Shown here piece by piece: positions 24,824 through 33,399 of a DNA stretch of 64,000 bases (positions are counted from its first letter, which is position 1; every line of letters begins with the position of its first letter). The stretch comes from Bacillota bacterium (GTDB taxonomy: Bacteria > Bacillota > Clostridia > Christensenellales > CAG-314), in contig JAEWZT010000002.1 of assembly GCA_023458375.1 (NCBI GenBank), positions 248,001-312,000 of the forward strand, written 5' to 3'. The position numbers were made by a program, and so were the translations under genes. The notes beneath the pieces are model-generated. The model was not told the origin of the DNA, did not search any database, and saw nothing but the letters and a program-made list of their open reading frames with translations.

Positions 24824-25663
24824 ATGAAACTTTTGCCCGTTACGGCAAAATCCCTGCCTGCAATTTGGGCGCATTTAGAGGGCGCGCCAAATATCTGCGA
24901 CTTTTCGGCGGGCACCATATACATGTGGAAAGACTTTTATAAGTTCAGCTACGGCGAAAAGGAAGGCAATTTATTTATTCACAGCGAAAGGGAAAACTCC
25001 TACTTCCCCTGCTGGCAGTGCGAAGCGGAGCGCCACGTGGAGTATCTGAAAAATATTACGGGCGAACAAAAGCTTATTATTTCCCCCGTTCCCGAAGTTT
25101 TGCTAGACGGTTATGCCAAGCTTGGTAAAGCCGTTGAACTGTGCGGGTGGGCGGACTACCTTTACGACGCGCAAGAGTTTATTGAACTTAAAGGCAAAAA
25201 ATATCACGGCAAACGCAACCATATTAAAAATTTTGTAAGTACTTACGACTATACCTTTGAACCGCTCAACGGCGACGAACGCGAGGTCATTGACTTTGTA
25301 AGCAAGCTGGGACAGACGGCTGAAAGCTGCCTTGCCAAATACGAAGTCGCCGCCACCATTTCGGCGCTTTTGTGTTACGACAAACTAAAATTGTTAAGCG
25401 GCGTGTTAAGGGTTGAGGGAAAAGTCGCCGGCATTACTTTGGGGGAAATTTGCGGCGATACTTTAATTGTGCACACCGAGCGCTGCGACAGAAACTATGA
25501 CGGCATCTATGAAGCCGTCGCGCACTTTTTTGCCGACAAATACGCCAAAAATGTAAAATATATCAACCGCGAGGAAGATTTGGGCGACGAGGGGCTGCGC
25601 CGCGCAAAGGAAAGTTGGCGCCCGATAACCCTGCTTAAAAAATACCGCGTTGAGATAGACTAA
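24824..25663 (+). CDS. DUF2156 protein, aminoacyl-lipid transferase-like
   Basis: 279 residues, 3 bases after the PHP gene. It has the DUF2156 layout: two GNAT-like halves, with GKKYHGKRNHIKNF near residue 124 and the C-terminal YINREEDLGDEGLRRAKESW block that is highly conserved in the family. DUF2156 includes the catalytic domain of phosphatidylglycerol lysyltransferases (MprF), but this protein has no membrane part. A soluble transferase using aminoacyl-tRNA or acyl-CoA is inferred; substrate unknown. Confidence 0.85.
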   Translation: MKLLPVTAKSLPAIWAHLEGAPNICDFSAGTIYMWKDFYKFSYGEKEGNLFIHSERENSYFPCWQCEAERHVEYLKNITGEQKLIISPVPEVLLDGYAKLGKAVELCGWADYLYDAQEFIELKGKKYHGKRNHIKNFVSTYDYTFEPLNGDEREVIDFVSKLGQTAESCLAKYEVAATISALLCYDKLKLLSGVLRVEGKVAGITLGEICGDTLIVHTERCDRNYDGIYEAVAHFFADKYAKNVKYINREEDLGDEGLRRAKESWRPITLLKKYRVEID

Positions 25664-26094
25664 AAGCGCATTTTACTGTATAATTATATAGCTTTGCTTA
25701 GAAAACCGCTTATAATAAACTGTTGCTGAAAAAGTTTTTCGCGGACAAGAAAAAAGATATTCCAGCTTTCGCAAAGCAGATTTAAAAGAGTTTGTATTAA
25801 ATTAGTGACAAAAACTTTTAGTAGCTGCGGTTGGCGCGGGTAAATACAAAAGACTTGTAATACCCCGCGAAAAGTTGAATAACAAATATTGCGCAATACT
25901 GCCAAACCTTTGTTTAAGTTATTGTTTGAGCGGTAGGAAAATAATATTTGTACTCTTAGCAAAGGATTTGAGTAACGATAAAACAGTGCGGCGGAATATT
26001 GCATATCCGTTAAGGGGATATGTCTGGGTGCTTGATTTGTTGGCAAAGCGCGTTGTTTCAAAGAGGCAAAGCGCGTTGGTTGTTTATTGAATAT
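25664..26094. other. Spacer before tRNA-Ser
   Basis: 430 bases. Open frames on both strands (25684-26061 minus and 25875-26090 plus) overlap each other, lack ribosome binding sites and match no family. I see no gene. Confidence 0.5.
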
Positions 26095-26185
26095 GGAGAG
26101 GTATCGAAGCGGTCATAACGGGGCGCACTCGAAATGCGTTTGGGGGCTTGCTCCCACGTGGGTTCGAATCCCACCCTCTCCGCCA
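26095..26185 (+). tRNA. tRNA-Ser (CGA)
   Basis: A 91-base class II tRNA. GGAGAGG pairs with CCTCTCC, the discriminator is G, and CCA is encoded. The anticodon loop CTCGAAA gives CGA. The long variable arm TTGGGGGCTTGCTCCCACG is typical of serine tRNAs. Confidence 0.94.
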
Positions 26186-26241
26186 TAGTATTCCAAATAT
26201 GAACTCTATAAAAGTAGTGTTTGCAAATGGAAAATAGGAAT

Positions 26242-26271
26242 AATAGTCAGTCGTTAGACTGACTATTTCTT
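26242..26271 (+). terminator. Terminator between tRNA-Ser and the DUF5714 gene
   Basis: AATAGTCAGTC pairs perfectly with GACTGACTATT around GTTA and is followed by TCTTTTATTTT. It lies between convergent genes and may serve both. Confidence 0.8.
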
Positions 26272-26856
26272 TTATTTTGAAAGTGCGCTTTCAAACCGTT
26301 TTTTCTTTGGGTAGAAAACGCAACCCTCTTTGCGGCATTGCTCGTTTTTAGGAAAATATTTGCATACGGGGGTTTTTGCGGGCAGATTAATATTTAATAG
26401 CTCTTTGATTTTATTAACGCCAGTAAGTACCGCGATATAAGTATCGCGCTTGCAACAGCGCGGACCGCCGTTTTTTCCTATTTCACTTCCGCACGCAGAA
26501 GATATTTCAATAACTTTGTTCCAGCTTTCCCCACTCAAAGGAGTATTCTCCGTAACGATACTTGCAAATACTCCAACCCCCAGTCCTGCGCCGCACGCAC
26601 CACATTGAGCGCAATTCCCGCCAGGGATAATAATTGTTCTTTTTGCCGCTATATTTAACTGAGATTTAAGCTGTTCTTTACTGCCGTATAAATTATTATA
26701 GCAAGTGAGAATTGCGGCAGGAACAATAAAATGATGCACAGGACCGTGAATAGGTACTTTCGGCAAATCCATCAGTTCCGAAACCATTTTGGTGCAATCG
26801 ACTTGCTTGCTGTCCAAACAAAACTTATATATTTTTTTATATTCTCTATGCATCAT
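26272..26856 (-). CDS. Cysteine-rich DUF5714-type protein
   Basis: 194 residues with many cysteines in clusters: GGNCAQCGACGAGLG (near 79-93), SSACGSE, GGPRCCKRD and a C-terminal CKYFPKNEQCRKEGCVFYPK. Such clusters suggest an iron-sulfur or other metal site. I place it in the DUF5714 family, whose members occur alone or fused to SAM methyltransferases. It lies 4 bases downstream of an ArsR-type repressor with a CAC metal motif, so a function in metalloid or thiol-metal stress is inferred. Reaction unknown. Confidence 0.65.
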   Translation of the reverse strand: MMHREYKKIYKFCLDSKQVDCTKMVSELMDLPKVPIHGPVHHFIVPAAILTCYNNLYGSKEQLKSQLNIAAKRTIIIPGGNCAQCGACGAGLGVGVFASIVTENTPLSGESWNKVIEISSACGSEIGKNGGPRCCKRDTYIAVLTGVNKIKELLNINLPAKTPVCKYFPKNEQCRKEGCVFYPKKKRFESALSK

Positions 26857-26860
26857 TTTT

Positions 26861-27169
26861 CTACTCCTTGCAACAGTCTTTTGGGAAATTTTGTATAGTA
26901 TTTAATTCGGTAATGAAGTTAGTTATGAGATTAAGCCTTTCTTGATTGATTGAATAATAAACCCACTTTCCCTCTTTCTGCGCGTCCACTAATATGCTGT
27001 CGGTTAGCTGTTTCATATGATAGGATAAGGTCGGTTGCGTAAAATTAAATTCCTCTAAAATCTTGCAAGCGCAGGTTTTTCCATTTTTAAGCATTGTTAT
27101 AATTCTAAGCCGCGTTTCGTCGCTCAATGCTTTAAAAATAACCGCATATTCTCCAAAGCCGTATTGCAT
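26861..27169 (-). CDS. ArsR/SmtB-family metal-responsive repressor
   Basis: 102 residues, a winged helix. Helix 3 contains KTCACKILEEF with Cys33 and Cys35, corresponding to the ELCVCDL metalloid site of ArsR, and TQPTLSYHMKQL is the DNA-recognition helix. The C-terminus adds another cysteine pair (DCCKE). Family members release DNA on binding As(III), Sb(III), Cd(II) or similar ions. It has a consensus promoter and an inverted repeat over the start site, indicating self-repression together with the DUF5714 gene. The effector metal cannot be read. Confidence 0.9.
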   Translation of the reverse strand: MQYGFGEYAVIFKALSDETRLRIITMLKNGKTCACKILEEFNFTQPTLSYHMKQLTDSILVDAQKEGKWVYYSINQERLNLITNFITELNTIQNFPKDCCKE

Positions 27170-27178
27170 AAGAACCTC

Positions 27179-27198
27179 ATATAGATAACTTTCTATAT
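27179..27198. promoter_or_regulatory. Inverted-repeat operator of the arsR-type gene
   Basis: ATATAGA at 27179-27185 and TCTATAT at 27192-27198 form a perfect 7-6-7 inverted repeat. It sits directly downstream of the -10 box and covers the predicted start of transcription, as expected for ArsR self-repression. Confidence 0.65.
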
Positions 27199-27227
27199 AT
27201 TATATGTGGAAAAACATTACTTGTCAA
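27199..27227 (-). promoter_or_regulatory. Consensus promoter of the ArsR-DUF5714 operon
   Basis: On the minus strand: TTGACA, a 17-base spacer, TATAAT. Both boxes match consensus at all six positions. Confidence 0.85.
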
Positions 27228-27621
27228 ATGTTTTTCTGTATTTTAGAAGATTAAAACGTAAGTCCTCATTTTCAATAGAAACAAGGTCGGCTACTGTCCG
27301 TGGCTTTCTTAATTTGCGTTGCTTTGCCTACGGATATCTTTTGACTTGTCAAAGTTATAAACTGTCTATATGTGTGCCTTAGAGATGCTTGCCAAGTTGA
27401 AGGGTATTAAGCTTGTATCTTTTTGTATTGCAAGCGACTTTGCTATTGCATTGGCAGCATAAGAGGTAGCCTTCTAATATTTAAATATATCTCTATCTTG
27501 AATTAACTGCGGAATTACTCAAAGGCAATTTTTACGTCTTGACCGTCGTAGCTGTTAAATGCGGTATTTGCATAAGCAGAATATTATTAGACACTTATAT
27601 TTTTTCCCCTTTTTTTAAAAT
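27228..27621. other. Spacer with faint coding signal
   Basis: About 390 bases between divergent regulators. Read on the minus strand, some segments look like decayed protein coding (for example NAIAKSLAIQKDTSLIPFNL), broken by stops and frame changes. I cannot assign a family. No intact gene. Confidence 0.35.
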
Positions 27622-27658
27622 AATACTATACAAATACAACTATTGGTTGTATAGTATT
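27622..27658. promoter_or_regulatory. Large palindromic operator of the LexA-like gene
   Basis: AATACTATACAA at 27622-27633 is the exact reverse complement of TTGTATAGTATT at 27647-27658. Inside it ATACAAC (27634-27640) and GTTGTAT (27646-27652) form a second, overlapping palindrome. The site lies 17 bases before the start of the XRE-S24 gene and is the likely binding site of its product. Confidence 0.7.
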
Positions 27659-27674
27659 GTAAGAGGTAAATGCT

Positions 27675-28271
27675 ATGCTGGCAAAAACGTTAAAACAGTT
27701 GCGAAAAGAAAAAGGGCTGACGCAGGGGGAACTTGCGGCGCGTTTTGGCGTAACGCAGCAGGCGATTGCGAAATGGGAAGCGGGCAAGGCTTTGCCCGAG
27801 CTTGAAACGGTTTCGCGCATCGCAGCTTTTTTTGGCGTTACAGTTGACTATTTGCTGGGCGGGGAGAGCTTAGCCGACGCCGCGGCGCCTCTTTCAAACG
27901 TGCGCATTATAGGCGCGGTAAGGGCGGGCTATAATGCTTTTGCCCTTGAAGAAGATTTGGGCAGCGCCTTTGCGCAAGTTAAAGACGGTTCCGCTTACCG
28001 CTATCTTTTGGTAAAGGGCGACTCTATGGCGCCCTATATCCGCGAGGGCGACCTTGCGCTCGTTCATATTCAGCCGCAGCTTAATAACGGCGATTTGGGC
28101 GTCGTTATTTACGGCGACAACGAGGCGACGCTTAAAAAATTTTATTATAACGACGGAAAAGTTACCTTAGTTCCCTTTAACGAAGCTTATGACACTTTAA
28201 CGCTAAGCGGATGCGAATTGGAAAAGCTTGTAATCTTCGGAAAGGTTTTGGAAACCAAGACCAACTGGTAA
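27675..28271 (+). CDS. LexA-like XRE/S24 self-cleaving repressor
   Basis: 198 residues. An N-terminal Cro/C1 HTH (1-60, LTQGELAARFGVTQQAIAKW) is joined to a LexA/CI-type S24 domain. The catalytic serine is in KGDSMAPYI (Ser117) and the lysine in NEATLKKF (Lys154). An Ala-Gly bond in AVRAG (84-85) matches the LexA cleavage site. Such proteins cut themselves when stimulated by RecA filaments after DNA damage. The two following genes are a predicted DNA-repair pair, so this is a plausible damage-inducible switch for them. Confidence 0.9.
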   Translation: MLAKTLKQLRKEKGLTQGELAARFGVTQQAIAKWEAGKALPELETVSRIAAFFGVTVDYLLGGESLADAAAPLSNVRIIGAVRAGYNAFALEEDLGSAFAQVKDGSAYRYLLVKGDSMAPYIREGDLALVHIQPQLNNGDLGVVIYGDNEATLKKFYYNDGKVTLVPFNEAYDTLTLSGCELEKLVIFGKVLETKTNW

Positions 28272-28282
28272 CGGTGCAGCGT

Positions 28283-29599
28283 ATGGAATTAATGGAAAAG
28301 CTTACAATCCTTGCCGACAGCGCCAAATACGACGCGGCTTGCACCTCGTCGGGGGCGGACCGGCAAGGCAAAACCGTCGCCGCAGGCTGCTGCCATTCTT
28401 TTTCCGCCGACGGCAGGTGCATAAGTCTGCTAAAAGTGCTGCTGACCAACTATTGCATTTATGACTGTAAGTATTGCGTCAACAGGGCGAGCAACGACTG
28501 CAAACGAACCGCTTTTACTCCGCAGGAACTTGCCAAGCTTACGGTAGAGTTTTACAGACGCAATTATATTGAAGGGCTGTTTTTGTCCAGCGGCATTATC
28601 CGCAGCCCCGACTACACAATGGAGCAGATGATTTCCGTTTTGCAACTTTTGCGCTACAATTACAACTTCTGGGGCTATATCCACGCCAAGGCAATTCCCG
28701 GCGCAAGCCCCGAGCTTGTCCGCCGCATGGGGTTTTTGGCTGACCGGCTAAGCGTTAATGTGGAATTGCCCAGCGAGCAAAGCCTTAGCCTTCTCGCCCC
28801 CGACAAAAAGCGTGAGGCTATTTTTTCGCCCATGAACCAAATATGCAGGGAAGTCAAGGAAAACCGCCAGGAGCTTGTGGTATATAAAAAGGCGCAGACC
28901 TTTGCGTCGGCGGGGCAGGCTACGCAAATGATTATAGGCGCAAGCCCCGAAACGGACTTTCAAATTATTACCCTTGCCTCGGCGCTTTATAGTAAATACG
29001 CTTTAAAGCGCGTCTTTTACTCGGCATATATTCCCGCGGTGGAAGACTCACTTTTACCTGCGCTTAACGTAAAGCCGCCCCTTTTGCGCGAGCACCGCCT
29101 TTACCAGGCGGACTGGCTGATGCGCCAATACGGCTTTAAGGCGGAAGAAATTTTAAGTCCCCAAACGCCCAACTTCAACCCTTACCTTGACCCTAAATGC
29201 AACTGGGCAATAAATAATTTGGGGAATTTTCCCGTTGACGTAAATTCCGCCTCCCTTGACGTTTTACTGCGCGTGCCCGGCATCGGACCCACAAGCGCAA
29301 GGCGTATCGTAGTCGCGCGCAGAAACGGCAAACTGGGGCTTGCCGAGCTTAAACGACTGGGGGTGGTGTTAAAGCGGGCGAAGTATTTTATTAGCGCTTC
29401 CGACCTGCTTTCAAACGCGGGGCTTAGCAAAGAAATGACGGTTCGCGCGCTGATAGACCCAAAGGTTTATTCTTTCGGCGTTGAGCAGTTATCTTTTTTT
29501 GAGTTTGGAAAAGGGTTGCGCCTGCCGACGGCGCAAGACGTAAAATCGGTAACGGAAGGGGTGGAGGAAGCGGTGTTATGCCTGACGTCAAGCATTTAG
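28283..29599 (+). CDS. Putative DNA modification/repair radical SAM protein
   Basis: 438 residues from the ATG at 28283. The radical SAM cluster is NYCIYDCKYC (Cys58, Cys62, Cys65). The C-terminal region has a helix-hairpin-helix DNA-binding motif, LLRVPGIGPTSARRI. This is the TIGR03916 family, always paired with a TIGR03915 protein, as here. The predicted role is radical-based DNA repair or modification. An upstream in-frame extension overlaps the LexA-like gene, but the ATG at 28283 is the better start though its ribosome binding site is weak. Confidence 0.88.
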   Translation: MELMEKLTILADSAKYDAACTSSGADRQGKTVAAGCCHSFSADGRCISLLKVLLTNYCIYDCKYCVNRASNDCKRTAFTPQELAKLTVEFYRRNYIEGLFLSSGIIRSPDYTMEQMISVLQLLRYNYNFWGYIHAKAIPGASPELVRRMGFLADRLSVNVELPSEQSLSLLAPDKKREAIFSPMNQICREVKENRQELVVYKKAQTFASAGQATQMIIGASPETDFQIITLASALYSKYALKRVFYSAYIPAVEDSLLPALNVKPPLLREHRLYQADWLMRQYGFKAEEILSPQTPNFNPYLDPKCNWAINNLGNFPVDVNSASLDVLLRVPGIGPTSARRIVVARRNGKLGLAELKRLGVVLKRAKYFISASDLLSNAGLSKEMTVRALIDPKVYSFGVEQLSFFEFGKGLRLPTAQDVKSVTEGVEEAVLCLTSSI

Positions 29600-30363
29600 A
29601 AAAAGCCGCACACGTCGTTTATATTTATGACGGCAGCTTTGAGGGTTTTTTGTGCTGTGTGTTTGAAAGCGTTTATTTAAAGGAGTTTCCCTTTGACATT
29701 TTGCGCGAGGAAGAAGGGCAATTGACGCTTTTGGACGCAAGGCTTATTTTAACGGAGGGCAAAAAGGCTGAGCGCGTGCGTAAATCAATTCCTTTAAGAA
29801 TTTCGCAGCGCGCCCTTGAACTTGCGGTAAGGGTGTTTTGCAGCGCTTTGGCAAGAAAAGAAATGCTGCTTTTAGAGTTTCTTTTGCGCGGTTACAAAGA
29901 GGGGGGAAAGATTTGCTTTATGCTGGCGGACCCCCTTGTTTCGCCCCTTTTGAAAGCGGAAAAGCACCTTTTGGGCGAAGCCCACCTTTTAAAGGGGTTT
30001 GTGCGCTTTGCCGACGCAGGCGGCGCGCTTGTCGCGGCAATTTCTCCCAAAAACTTTATTCTGCCCTTTATAGCGCAGCATTTTGTTATGCGCTACGATA
30101 AAGAGCGGTTTATGATTTTTGATAAAACCAACAAGGCGGCGCTGCTTTATCAAGGGGGAAATGCGGAAATTGTCCGCGTTGACGGTATGGAATTTCCAGA
30201 TATTTCGCAGGAAGAGGAAAGATATCAGGCGCTTTGGAAGGGTTTTTACAATACCATTGCAATTAAAAGCCGCGAAAATCCGCGTTGCAGAATGACGCAT
30301 ATGCCCAAAAGATATTGGGAGAATATGACGGAAGTAAGCGAGCTTGTGCGCCCGAAAAATTAA
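29578..30363 (+). CDS. DUF4130 DNA metabolism protein (TIGR03915)
   Basis: 261 residues, overlapping the radical SAM gene by 22 bases. It begins with the family segment VYIYDGSFEGFLCCVFE and ends with RCRMTHMPKRYWENMTE. The partner family TIGR03915/DUF4130 is found next to TIGR03916 proteins across Bacillota. A central part (PKNFILPFIAQHFVMRY) resembles a uracil-DNA glycosylase-associated region. Its role is unknown; it is presumed to act with the radical SAM enzyme on DNA. Confidence 0.87.
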   Translation: MPDVKHLEKAAHVVYIYDGSFEGFLCCVFESVYLKEFPFDILREEEGQLTLLDARLILTEGKKAERVRKSIPLRISQRALELAVRVFCSALARKEMLLLEFLLRGYKEGGKICFMLADPLVSPLLKAEKHLLGEAHLLKGFVRFADAGGALVAAISPKNFILPFIAQHFVMRYDKERFMIFDKTNKAALLYQGGNAEIVRVDGMEFPDISQEEERYQALWKGFYNTIAIKSRENPRCRMTHMPKRYWENMTEVSELVRPKN

Positions 30364-30452
30364 GCGCGAACCTAAACATCAGCTTAAATGTTGTTTTTGT
30401 GGGGTTTTGTGCTATATTATATTTATAGCGGAAAATTATTGTGGAGGAATAA

Positions 30453-30740
30453 ATGCTATACTGCGAAAAATGCATGCGCTTTGCGGGGGATTGTTACTGC
30501 GGCGCAAGAAAATATAGAGAAATAAAAGAAAACGACCCCGTATTTTTGACGGTGAAGGACGCGCTTACCTCGGGTCAAATTGAACCCATACTTAACGAAA
30601 ACAACATACCTTATATCAAAAGGGGCAGGCTGGGCGCGGGGCTTGTTACCAGGTTAGGACCCATGCTTGAAACATACACCTTTTTCGTCCCCTACGGCGC
30701 TTATGAGAAGGCGAAAGACCTTATTGCCGTTTTTGAATAG
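30453..30740 (+). CDS. DUF2007-like small protein with zinc knuckle
   Basis: 95 residues with a GGAGG site. The N-terminus has CEKC and CYC (MLYCEKCMRFAGDCYC), a likely zinc knuckle. The remainder (ALTSGQIEPILNENNIPYIK, then a C-terminal YEKAKDLI) has the ferredoxin-like layout of DUF2007 putative signal transducers, in which a loop senses an unknown ligand. It is monocistronic and followed by a terminator. Confidence 0.7.
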   Translation: MLYCEKCMRFAGDCYCGARKYREIKENDPVFLTVKDALTSGQIEPILNENNIPYIKRGRLGAGLVTRLGPMLETYTFFVPYGAYEKAKDLIAVFE

Positions 30741-30770
30741 CGGTTTCTTTTAGGAGTTGAAGCCCTTATT

Positions 30771-30806
30771 AAGGCGCGGAACGCTTAAAATTGCGCCTTT
30801 ATATTA
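30771..30806 (+). terminator. Terminator after the DUF2007-like gene
   Basis: AAGGCGC at 30771-30777 pairs with GCGCCTT at 30793-30799 and is followed by TATATTATTTC. The loop is large (15 bases). Confidence 0.5.
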
Positions 30807-31037
30807 TTTCTTGCGTTTAATTTTCTAACCGATTGCATATTTCCGTTTTTATAAATAAGCATATCAAAATAAAATGGCTGCTGACGCGTTTTTAAGACGC
30901 GCCGCTATTTCTCAAAAGGTTTAAGCTTTGCAATAGTTCAAAAGTATTTGCTATACAAAAACAATAAACTTGCGGCATTTTTCGTTGCCTTAGCTCATCA
31001 GGAGTTGCCGCTTCCCAAAGGGTTAAAACGCAAGTCG

Positions 31038-32048
31038 TTATCTTTTTAAAAGCTTTGGCGCATTTGCAAGCGTTTGTGGGTTTGTTTTTTGGGGGCGCAA
31101 ATGTGCGCTGTAATACTCTCCCTCTTCTTTATATACTGACGCCCTGTTGTGGGAAAGCAGCTTTGTAATGTTATTCATATCTATCCAGATTTCCTTAGGT
31201 CCCTGATACTGGCATTCGTCAAAAATAAGCTGCATTCCGATATGCAGGTGTGGCGAGCACTTCATATTTGTATTTTCCTTAGTGCTGTAACCCGTTACGC
31301 CCAAATACCCTATAACCTGCCCCGCAGTTATTGTAGCGCCCTTAATAAGCCCCGCGGCATAGGGTTTATTTTTTCTTAAATGCGCGTAGTAGTAGGAACG
31401 TTTTTTGTCAAAAGAGCGGATACTTATGCGCCAGCCGCCGTATTTGTTCCAACCCAGTTCGGTAACGGTGCCACCTTCAACGGCAACAATGGGGGTTCCT
31501 ATTGAACCCATCATGTCGTGCCCTAAATGCCGCCTTTTGTAGCCGTAAGAGCGGCCGCTGCCGAAATCGTCGTAGTGCGAATACCAATACCCCGTGGGAA
31601 AAGGGTGGAAGTTTTTTAGCCCGTAAGTTTTTTCGCCGTTTGCAAGGGTATATTCCCCGATAAACTCGTTAAAAATCGCTCCGTAAGCTTCAACGTAATA
31701 TTTGTAATACTTGTTTTCGCCGTAAAAATCGTCTATATTTTTCCCTTCTTTAAGCTTGTAAACGAGATTCGAAAGCTCTTTTATATCTTTTTTGGCGGAA
31801 AAATTATTGCCGTTTTTAACGGCAAGATAGGCAAGAGCCTTTACGAAGTCAAAATGCGCAGTTTCCGAATCATAAAATTGCCTGTCGTATTCGTATGCCG
31901 ACAAAAGCACCTCGTAGGGTATTTTATTGTCCACCCATTTTATAAAAGTTTTTTCTTCCGCCTTGGCGGCGCTGACGCAAAAGCCGCCGCAAAGCGCTGC
32001 AATCCATACCGCCAGCAAAATTATGCCGACTCTTTTCTTGAAATCCAT
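31038..32048 (-). CDS. Secreted M23-family peptidase
   Basis: 336 residues with an N-terminal signal or anchor (VGIILLAVWIAALCGGF). The LytM/M23 domain spans about residues 165-275: the first zinc ligands are in GHDMMGSIGTPI and the third in CSPHLHIGMQL (HLH motif). A linker of about 130 residues precedes it. It is predicted to cleave peptidoglycan cross-bridges outside the membrane. A cysteine in the signal region (LCGGFC) could be a lipobox, but the fit is poor. Confidence 0.88.
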   Translation of the reverse strand: MDFKKRVGIILLAVWIAALCGGFCVSAAKAEEKTFIKWVDNKIPYEVLLSAYEYDRQFYDSETAHFDFVKALAYLAVKNGNNFSAKKDIKELSNLVYKLKEGKNIDDFYGENKYYKYYVEAYGAIFNEFIGEYTLANGEKTYGLKNFHPFPTGYWYSHYDDFGSGRSYGYKRRHLGHDMMGSIGTPIVAVEGGTVTELGWNKYGGWRISIRSFDKKRSYYYAHLRKNKPYAAGLIKGATITAGQVIGYLGVTGYSTKENTNMKCSPHLHIGMQLIFDECQYQGPKEIWIDMNNITKLLSHNRASVYKEEGEYYSAHLRPQKTNPQTLANAPKLLKR

Positions 32049-32205
32049 AATCCTATTTTCTGCGCAACACGCGAAAAATATTTTAGCGGCGATAAGAACA
32101 AGTATCTTAAATTAAGCCGCGTTTAAGTTAACCGTAATTTTGGCAAACTTTTAATTAAATATTTCTTTTTTTGCAAACACTATAAGCAAAAGGAAATAAA
32201 ATGTT

Positions 32206-32967
32206 ATGGAATACTCTCTTTTTAATGCCGCGCATTTAATTACGCTTGGAATTTTCGCCTTAATGGGCGTTGTATTTTTCTTTTTGGTTACTAAGCTTAA
32301 ACAGTCGGAAGCTTGGAAAGAGCGTATTTTTCAGATTTTGGCGATATTTAACTTTATCGTGCATATAAGCATTGTGTGGTATTTGTTTATTACAAAAGAC
32401 TCAATTTTTGTAATTCCCTTTAATTTGCTGTGGCCCCTTGCGACGTGCAATATCGTGGTGTTTTTCAATCTCGTTATATGCGTTATGAATAAGCAGTCAA
32501 AAGTTTTTAAGTTTATCGCCGCCTTTTGCGTGTGGATGGGTATAATAGGCGGGGTGCTAAGCCTGCTTGCCGGAAAAACCGGTCCCGTTGACTTTGACAA
32601 TGTGAGGTCGCTTTTCAGCCACTTTATAATGATTTTAACTTCAACTTATATTTTTATAGCGGGATACGTTAAAATATCGGTAAATAATCTGTTCCCCGTC
32701 GCCGCAGGCTTAGTTTTTAACGGATTGCTGGGGTTTGTAACCAACTGGATATTTTACCTTAAAGGGTGGGCGGACCAAAACGCCATGTGGCTGCACGACG
32801 GCTTAATACCGGGGGTCGCCGCCACAAGGGGCTACTATGTGGCTCTTTACGCGCTTGCGATTATATTTATTTTTACGGCAATTTACGAACAAATAAAGTT
32901 AAAAAAAGGCAGCCGCTGGTATAACAGGCTGGCAAATTTTTTCAAGGCAAAAAGCGATAAAGGCTAA
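32206..32967 (+). CDS. TMEM164/YwaF-type membrane protein
   Basis: 253 residues with seven hydrophobic helices and a C-terminal basic tail. The N-terminus FNAAHLITLGIF, with a histidine in the first helix, and the overall layout match the TIGR02206/YwaF family, related to eukaryotic TMEM164. Conserved charged residues within the membrane (HDGLIP, near 205) hint at an enzyme or acyltransferase. Function in bacteria is unknown. Confidence 0.7.
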   Translation: MEYSLFNAAHLITLGIFALMGVVFFFLVTKLKQSEAWKERIFQILAIFNFIVHISIVWYLFITKDSIFVIPFNLLWPLATCNIVVFFNLVICVMNKQSKVFKFIAAFCVWMGIIGGVLSLLAGKTGPVDFDNVRSLFSHFIMILTSTYIFIAGYVKISVNNLFPVAAGLVFNGLLGFVTNWIFYLKGWADQNAMWLHDGLIPGVAATRGYYVALYALAIIFIFTAIYEQIKLKKGSRWYNRLANFFKAKSDKG

Positions 32968-33008
32968 TGTGAGTATTTATGGTTTGCCACAAATTATTAT
33001 TATTACTA

Positions 33009-33036
33009 TTGACAAATTAATTTTAAGGCATATCAT
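33009..33036 (+). promoter_or_regulatory. Promoter of the 60-residue membrane protein
   Basis: TTGACA at 33009-33014, a 16-base spacer, TATCAT at 33031-33036. It leaves a leader of about 90 bases. Confidence 0.65.
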
Positions 33037-33134
33037 TTGAATTAGACAATTTTAATTATTACTATTTATTATTACTTTTAGCAGATAAGTCGTTTACAAA
33101 AGATGCCAATTTAATTTTTTAGGAGGATACTGTA

Positions 33135-33317
33135 TTGAAAACCAAGTGGCTGATTATCGTAGGAATAATCTTTTTAATTTGCGTATTTGTCGTCGCCTTT
33201 ACGGCTTTTTCAGGTGATAATGAGTTTCAATACCCTTTCTTGGTCTTAGGGGGTATTCAGGGATTTATTCTTATCGGCATAGGGGAAATAATAGACCATC
33301 TTAAAGGAGGGAAATAA
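33135..33317 (+). CDS. Small membrane protein (60 aa)
   Basis: TTG start 8 bases after a perfect AGGAGG. The protein has two predicted membrane helices (4-26 and 35-53), short polar ends and a lysine/glycine tail. It has its own promoter and terminator, so it is an expressed gene. I do not recognise the family, and the length is typical of small membrane modulators or orphan stress proteins. Confidence 0.7.
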   Translation: MKTKWLIIVGIIFLICVFVVAFTAFSGDNEFQYPFLVLGGIQGFILIGIGEIIDHLKGGK

Positions 33318-33348
33318 ATAAAGCCGCAATTAACGTCCGCAGGGTTTA

Positions 33349-33389
33349 AAAAATCAGCCCCTTGCATTAGAAAAGAGGCTGATTTTTAA
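33349..33389 (+). terminator. Terminator of the small membrane protein gene
   Basis: AAAAATCAGCC at 33349-33359 pairs with GGCTGATTTTT at 33377-33387 and runs into a T tract. Confidence 0.85.
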
Positions 33390-33399
33390 TTTAAACCGC

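Noticed and set aside
25684..26061. 125-residue minus-strand frame before tRNA-Ser
   Set aside because: No start signal or family, and an overlapping frame on the other strand.
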